In this document: positions 59,881-64,000 of the stretch, piece after piece | Position numbering within the stretch: position 1 is the first letter of the stretch | Layout of the letters: each line of letters opens with the position of its first letter | From: Aequorivita aquimaris | Lineage (GTDB): Bacteria > Bacteroidota > Bacteroidia > Flavobacteriales > Flavobacteriaceae | Direction of reading: 5' to 3' | NCBI RefSeq assembly: GCF_001573155.1 | Contig: NZ_JRWG01000001.1 | Coordinates: forward strand, 496,001 to 560,000 | Length of the DNA: 64,000 bases | Made by a program: the position numbers and the translations under genes | Notes under the pieces: generated by a model | The model's input: the letters and a program-made list of their open reading frames with translations, nothing else | What the model was told of the DNA's origin: nothing | Database searches by the model: none

Positions 59881-60903
59881 GTGTACGAAAATCGTTCCTT
59901 CTCCGATAAAGTTTGGCTGGTCCTTAAAGGGCTGGGAATGGGCGCGGCCAATAAGGTGCCCGGCGTATCGGGTGGCGTTGTGGCTTTTGTGGCAGGTTTT
60001 TATGAGGAGTTTATTTATTCGCTTCAAAAAGTAAATAAAAAAGCGTTCAAACTATTTATTGACGGGCGTTTCAAAAGTTTTTACAGATATACCAACGGCC
60101 AGTTTTTAAGCCTTTTGATTTTGGGGATGGTGATAAGCTATTTCAGCGTTTCCAAACTTTTGGACTATCTGATTGTGCATTATGAACTCTTCGTATGGAG
60201 TGCATTTTTCGGAATGATTATCGGCTCCATATATTTTATCGCGAAAGATTTTGGCGATTGGAACCGAAAATATGTAGGCTATTTACTCTGTGGTGTCGCT
60301 GCGGGCGTTGCCATCAGTTTTTTGGAGCCCGCCAAAGAAAACAGCAATCTACTCTTTGTCTTTTTCTGTGGAATTATCAGCGTTTCGGGGATGACCCTGC
60401 CAGGTCTCTCGGGTTCTTTCATCCTAATTCTTTTGGGAAATTACGTGCTGCTTTTGGTAGATTCGGTAAATTCACTTTTTGATACGTTTGCAGATGTTTT
60501 TCAGGGCGATTTCAGTTGGATTTATAACGCGGAGCGCATTGAACTTTTAAAGGTTTTGGCCGTTTTTTCGTTGGGCTCGTTGGTAGGGTTAGTCTCGCTA
60601 TCCCATCTTTTGGCTTACGTTTTAAAAAGGTTCAAAAAAGCTACCTACGCCGTTATCATTGGGTTTATCGCCGGTTCGCTTGGCGTGGTTTGGCCGTGGA
60701 AAGAAAAAAAATACGAGCTGGATGCTTTCGGCCAAATTCAATTTGATGCCAATGGCAGGGAAATTATCCGGGGCTACAACCGCTTTTTTCCTTCGGAATT
60801 TAATTCAGAGACTATTCTCGCTATCGTGTTTATCATAGTCGGAGTTGCGATTGTCCTTAGTTTGGATTGGTTCGACAACCATAGAAAGAGACATCATGGC
60901 TAA
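59881..60903 (+). CDS. DUF368 (PopT-type) transporter paralog, copy 2
   Basis: The start is a GTG at 59881. The 340-residue paralog has the same helix layout as copy 1 and the motifs GLGMGAANKVPGVSGGVVAF near residue 20, SGMTLPGLSGSFILILLGNY near 178 and FIAGSLGVVWPWKEKKYE near 268. In the first motif ADV has become ANK, and the loop after the WPWKE motif is longer (GQIQFDANGREIIRGYNRFF). These differences suggest divergence after tandem duplication rather than redundancy. It overlaps the aroE start by 8 bases. Confidence 0.9.
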   Translation: MYENRSFSDKVWLVLKGLGMGAANKVPGVSGGVVAFVAGFYEEFIYSLQKVNKKAFKLFIDGRFKSFYRYTNGQFLSLLILGMVISYFSVSKLLDYLIVHYELFVWSAFFGMIIGSIYFIAKDFGDWNRKYVGYLLCGVAAGVAISFLEPAKENSNLLFVFFCGIISVSGMTLPGLSGSFILILLGNYVLLLVDSVNSLFDTFADVFQGDFSWIYNAERIELLKVLAVFSLGSLVGLVSLSHLLAYVLKRFKKATYAVIIGFIAGSLGVVWPWKEKKYELDAFGQIQFDANGREIIRGYNRFFPSEFNSETILAIVFIIVGVAIVLSLDWFDNHRKRHHG

Positions 60904-61627
60904 GTTTGGATTAATCGGAAGAAATATAGCCTATTCCTTTTCAAAAAGATTCTTTTCTGAAAAATTTGAACGAGAAAATTTGGTGCATACCTATGAAAAT
61001 TTTGATATTTCCTCAATCCAAAAATTTCAAAAGATACTTCAGGAAACACCCCATTTAAAAGGGCTGAACGTTACCATTCCTTATAAAGAGGAAATAATTC
61101 CCTTCCTTGATAGCTTGGACGCTGATGCCGAAAAAATTGGCGCAGTAAACACCATTAAAATTTCTGAAGAAGGAAAACTTATAGGCTATAATACGGACCA
61201 TTTCGGTTTTCAAAAATCGTTGGAAGCCTTTTTGCCACTTCGGCAGAAAACCGCGTTAATACTGGGCACGGGCGGCGCTTCAAAAGCTGTCGCTTATGCT
61301 TTGCACAAGTTGGGTTTCGAATTCAAATTTGTAAGCAGAAAAAAAACAACTGCCGGTTTGCTATATTCGGAAATGGATAAATCCACGATTGAAAACCATC
61401 CTCTAATAATAAACTGTACCCCGCTTGGCACCTTTCCGAATATCGCTGATTGTCCGCCACTTTCCTATCACTTTCTCACAAAAAACCATCTGCTTTTCGA
61501 TTTAATCTACAATCCCGCCGAGACCGAATTTTTAAAACGCGGAAAAATACAGGGAGCCCAAACCACCAATGGCTTGAAAATGTTGGAGCTACAAGCCGAG
61601 AAAGCGTGGGAAATCTGGAATTCATAA
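60896..61627 (+). CDS. aroE: Shikimate dehydrogenase
   Basis: The ATG at 60896 gives MAKFGLIGRNIAYSFSKRFF, the usual opening with the shikimate-binding SxS. The 243-residue enzyme has LKGLNVTIPYKEEI (catalytic Lys) near 60, GAVNTIK, GYNTDHFGFQKSL (catalytic Asp) near 101, and NADPH-binding LGTGGASKAVAYAL near 122 with SRKKTTA. It ends TTNGLKMLELQAEKAWEIW. It reduces 3-dehydroshikimate to shikimate in aromatic amino acid synthesis. Slightly short (243 residues, about 270 in E. coli), as is common in Bacteroidota. Confidence 0.95.
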   Translation: MAKFGLIGRNIAYSFSKRFFSEKFERENLVHTYENFDISSIQKFQKILQETPHLKGLNVTIPYKEEIIPFLDSLDADAEKIGAVNTIKISEEGKLIGYNTDHFGFQKSLEAFLPLRQKTALILGTGGASKAVAYALHKLGFEFKFVSRKKTTAGLLYSEMDKSTIENHPLIINCTPLGTFPNIADCPPLSYHFLTKNHLLFDLIYNPAETEFLKRGKIQGAQTTNGLKMLELQAEKAWEIWNS

Positions 61628-61729
61628 AATTCAAATAAAAAACTTCAAAAAAACGCTGTGTGCTTTGCCAATTGCGCAGTTGTTAGTATCTTGACCCTCC
61701 AAGAAAAACGAACCTAAACATTGAAACAA

Positions 61730-63847
61730 ATGTCTGACGAGAAATTGCCTCAGGAAGAAAACGAAAAGGAAATTCCAACAACTGAATCTGCGGAAGAAAC
61801 AAATGCTGCATCTGTAAACCCCGAAGATTCGGCCAAGGAAGAAACTGCCGCAACAGAAGCTGAAGAAGTAAAAGCAGAAGAAGAACATTCTGAAGAAAAT
61901 GGGGAAAGCAAACCTGTTGCTGCCGAAGAAGCTGATAAAGAAGACATTGTGGAAGATGCGATGGTTGCGGAAAAGGATGCCGTAGAGGAAAAGGAAACCA
62001 GCGAGGCAACGGCCAATGAAAAGATTGTGACTACTCAGAAAGATGAGGATGAAGCGGATGAAGAGGACGAAGAAGAAGTAGCATCATCAGAAGAGGCTGA
62101 GGACGAGGAAGAAGACCACGAGGAAAAGGCGCAAAAAGATTACAGCACCCTTTCTGAAAAAGAATTAGTGGCGGAACTGGAAAAGTTGTTAAAGACAAAA
62201 AAAATTCAGGAATTAAAGCACGATGTTGAGGAAATCCGTTCGGAATTCAATAGTAAATTCAACGAGGAACTGGAGCAGAAAAAAGAGGAATTTCTTGCCG
62301 AAGGCGGGAATATCATCGACTTCCACTATACTACTCCGCTAAAAAAAGAATTCAATTCGCTTTATTTTGACTATAAAGAAAGACGCAACAATCATTATAA
62401 AAACCTTAAAAAAGACCTGCAATCAAACTTGGACAAGCGCTGGGAATTGATAGAGGAACTAAAGGGACTTTTGGGCGCAGAGGAAAACATAAACACTACC
62501 TACAAGCATTTTAAGGAAATTCAGGAAAAATGGCATGTTGCAGGCGCTATACCGCGCGATAAGTACAATACCGTTTGGAATACCTATCACCACCACGTCG
62601 AGAATTTTTACGATTTTCTGCATCTGAACCGCGAGTTTCGCGATTTGGACTTTAAACACAATCTCGACGCCAAGCTTAAATTAATTACGCGCGCCGAAGA
62701 GCTTGCACAGGAAGAGGACATCAATAAGGCGTTCCGCGAATTGCAGATGCTCCATAAAATGTGGAAGGAAGATATAGGTCCCGTTGCCAAAGAATATCGC
62801 GATGAAGTTTGGGACAAGTTCAGTGAGGCCACAAAGGTAATCCACGACAAGCGCCAAGCCCAATTGGCCGAAATGGAAAAAGATTTTGAAGCGAATCTTG
62901 AAAAGAAAAAAGAAATAATAGAAGAAATTAAAAAAGCCACCGAAGAGGCCAAACCAAGCCACCAAGGTTGGCAAAATGCAATTAAAAAAGTGCAGGAACT
63001 TCGCGATGCTTTTTTCAATACGGGTAGGGTTCCACGCGCCAACAATAAGGAAATTTGGAAAGCTTTTAAAGATGCCACAGGTAACTTTAACCATCAGAAA
63101 AACAGTTTCTACAAAAACCAGAAAAAGGAGCAATACACCAATCTGGAGAAAAAACGCGAGCTCATTAAAATTGCTGAGGAAAATAAGGACAGCGACGATT
63201 TTGAAGCTACAACACCGCTGATGAAAAAAATCCAAAACGATTGGAAAAATATCGGCCACGTACCAAGAAAGGACAGCGACAAAATCTGGAAACAATTCAA
63301 AAAAGCTTGTAACCACTACTTTGACAGGCTCCACGCACAGAAAAATGAAGCCAATAAAGAGGAAGTGGAGCATTTTGAAGCGAAGCAAAAAATGCTGGAA
63401 AAACTATCCTCGTTTGAATTGAGCGGCGACCACAAAGCAGATGTTAAAGCTATAAAGGAGCACATTACCGCTTGGAAGGAAATCGGTCGCGTACCGTATA
63501 ACAAACGCAACATAGAGCAGAAATTCAATAAGATGCTGGACAGCCTTTTCGGAAAGTTGGATTTAGGCAAGAAAGAAACCGAGCTTATTAAATTTGACAA
63601 TAAACTGAACACGCTGGTAAACCGCGAAGACGAGCGAAAACTGCAGAATGAGCATTTCTTTATCTCTAAAAAGATTGATGAGACCAAGGATGAAATCCGC
63701 CAATTGGAGAACAATCTTGGCTTTTTCCACCACGTTGATGAAAATAATCCCTTGGTTAAGGAGGTACACAAAAACATAGCCCGCCACAAAGAGCAACTTG
63801 AAGTTTGGAAGGCGAAGCTTTCAAAAATTAAAGAGGTTCGGGAATAA
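61730..63847 (+). CDS. DUF349 repeat protein with long acidic N-terminus
   Basis: The ATG at 61730 is used; a TTG 9 bases earlier is possible. The 705-residue protein opens with about 140 residues of mostly Glu, Ala, Asp and Lys, which look disordered. Several DUF349 coiled-coil units follow (about 165-660), each with a Trp or Phe and Lys/Arg-rich helix pair and a (N/Q)WK-x2-G-x-(V/I)PR motif: NDWKNIGHVPRKDSDKIWKQ, TAWKEIGRVPYNKRNIEQKF, and EIQEKWHVAGAIPRDKYNTV. The family has no established biochemical function. It lies 102 bases downstream of aroE. Confidence 0.9.
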   Translation: MSDEKLPQEENEKEIPTTESAEETNAASVNPEDSAKEETAATEAEEVKAEEEHSEENGESKPVAAEEADKEDIVEDAMVAEKDAVEEKETSEATANEKIVTTQKDEDEADEEDEEEVASSEEAEDEEEDHEEKAQKDYSTLSEKELVAELEKLLKTKKIQELKHDVEEIRSEFNSKFNEELEQKKEEFLAEGGNIIDFHYTTPLKKEFNSLYFDYKERRNNHYKNLKKDLQSNLDKRWELIEELKGLLGAEENINTTYKHFKEIQEKWHVAGAIPRDKYNTVWNTYHHHVENFYDFLHLNREFRDLDFKHNLDAKLKLITRAEELAQEEDINKAFRELQMLHKMWKEDIGPVAKEYRDEVWDKFSEATKVIHDKRQAQLAEMEKDFEANLEKKKEIIEEIKKATEEAKPSHQGWQNAIKKVQELRDAFFNTGRVPRANNKEIWKAFKDATGNFNHQKNSFYKNQKKEQYTNLEKKRELIKIAEENKDSDDFEATTPLMKKIQNDWKNIGHVPRKDSDKIWKQFKKACNHYFDRLHAQKNEANKEEVEHFEAKQKMLEKLSSFELSGDHKADVKAIKEHITAWKEIGRVPYNKRNIEQKFNKMLDSLFGKLDLGKKETELIKFDNKLNTLVNREDERKLQNEHFFISKKIDETKDEIRQLENNLGFFHHVDENNPLVKEVHKNIARHKEQLEVWKAKLSKIKEVRE

Positions 63848-63857
63848 TTTTCAAATT

Positions 63858-63885
63858 GTAGAGACGCACTGCGGTACGTCTCTAC
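63858..63885. repeat. Palindromic repeat overlapping the mazG stop codon
   Basis: GTAGAGACG (63858-63866) is followed after 10 bases by CGTCTCTAC (63877-63885). The GTAGAGACG...CGTCTCTAC motif is a known kind of dispersed palindrome in bacteria. It lies between the convergent DUF349 and mazG genes, and the mazG stop codon at 63882-63884 is inside its right arm. Confidence 0.8.
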
Positions 63886-64000
63886 CGACCGTCTGATTCT
63901 TTTGCTTGGTTCCAAAAAACGTCCATCTCGGCCAGGGTCATATCTTTTAACGATTTGTTCATTTCCTTTGCCTTGCTTTCCAAATACTGAAAGCGTTTTA
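63882..64000 (-). CDS. mazG: Nucleoside triphosphate pyrophosphohydrolase MazG, C-terminal end (partial)
   Basis: The visible 38 codons read leftwards to a TAG at 63882-63884. They encode KRFQYLESKAKEMNKSLKDM followed by TLAEMDVFWNQAKESDGR, the C-terminal end of the second MazG domain (compare the RF-x-E-x-K...SL-x-DM-x-LxEMD...W pattern). The enzyme hydrolyses NTPs to NMP and PPi, limiting stress alarmones and damaged nucleotides. The rest of the gene is beyond the window edge. The final residues DGR and the stop come from, or adjoin, a palindromic repeat. Confidence 0.85.
   Translation of the reverse strand, partial: KRFQYLESKAKEMNKSLKDMTLAEMDVFWNQAKESDGR

Noticed and set aside
61750-62016. 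Ser-rich open frame on the minus strand
   Set aside because: It is the exact mirror of the Glu-rich N-terminal codons of the DUF349 gene (GAA/GAG read backwards as TTC/CTC), so it is a shadow frame.
62608-63915. Minus-strand open frames over the DUF349 gene, including one that runs past its end
   Set aside because: They are hydrophobic mirror products of a Lys/Glu-rich coiled coil. The real minus-strand gene end at 63882-64000 (mazG) is in a different frame.
1-64000. CRISPR arrays, insertion sequences, prophage or integrase genes
   Set aside because: No regularly spaced repeats, transposase, integrase or phage structural genes were seen on either strand.

Overview
The window looks like chromosomal core sequence of a member of the Flavobacteriaceae (Bacteroidota). 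The evidence is: C-terminal type IX secretion (T9SS type A) sorting domains on two surface proteins and a third likely one; promoter-like TTG-N(17-23)-TAnnTTTG elements; a menaquinone gene cluster; a bacillithiol gene (bshB1); an OstA-like outer-membrane biogenesis protein; a beta-propeller/LytS-type sensor kinase with a LytTR regulator; and many lipoproteins with Bacteroidota-style lipoboxes. By eye the G+C content is about 40%. An Aequorivita-like marine flavobacterium would fit, but the genus is an inference. No phage, insertion sequence, CRISPR array or rRNA is visible. There is one tRNA (His). Coding density is high and no gene-free stretch exceeds about 230 bases.

Layout. 1-8.7 kb: cut-off DUF421 membrane protein, FAD amine oxidoreductase, DUF2383 helical protein, DUF4397/T9SS protein, persulfide dioxygenase-rhodanese fusion, two lipoproteins (one an M28 peptidase), tRNA-His, bshB1 and a PLP trans-sulfuration enzyme. 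8.8-11.6 kb: unknown secreted protein translationally coupled to hutI and hutG (histidine degradation). 11.7-20.3 kb: an Asp-box beta-propeller T9SS lipoprotein, ettA, DinB-family protein, acyl-CoA carboxylase beta subunit and small membrane proteins. 20.3-25.2 kb: menaquinone cluster read leftwards (menA, UPF0173 hydrolase, menC, CPBP protease, menE). 25.3-35.8 kb: DoxX, holA, a lone HsdR_N-domain protein, a glycosyltransferase, OmpA lipoprotein, Sua5/YciO protein, an esterase, a UvrD/PcrA helicase and an FMN glutamate-synthase-like protein.

35.9-47.8 kb is the signalling and accessory part. It holds a beta-propeller histidine kinase with its LytTR regulator, a T9SS protein, a small membrane protein with an operator-like dyad in its promoter, and a four-gene module (lipoprotein, 7-TM protein, sensor-less histidine kinase, NarL-type regulator). 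A patatin phospholipase coupled to an M1 aminopeptidase follows. 47.9-64 kb returns to housekeeping: recG, relA/spoT, a Fur-family regulator, purA, an OstA/LptA-like protein, a class III aminotransferase, a TPR protein, two tandem DUF368 (PopT-type undecaprenyl-phosphate transporter) paralogs, aroE, a DUF349 protein and the 3' end of mazG.

No clearly new defence or mobile system is present. The best leads are the sensor-less kinase/7-TM/lipoprotein module, the dyad overlapping the promoter at 41.35 kb, the tandem DUF368 pair, the mispaired acceptor stem of tRNA-His, the Fur protein lacking the usual CxxC, and a set of perfect or near-perfect palindromic repeats between genes, one of which supplies the mazG stop codon.
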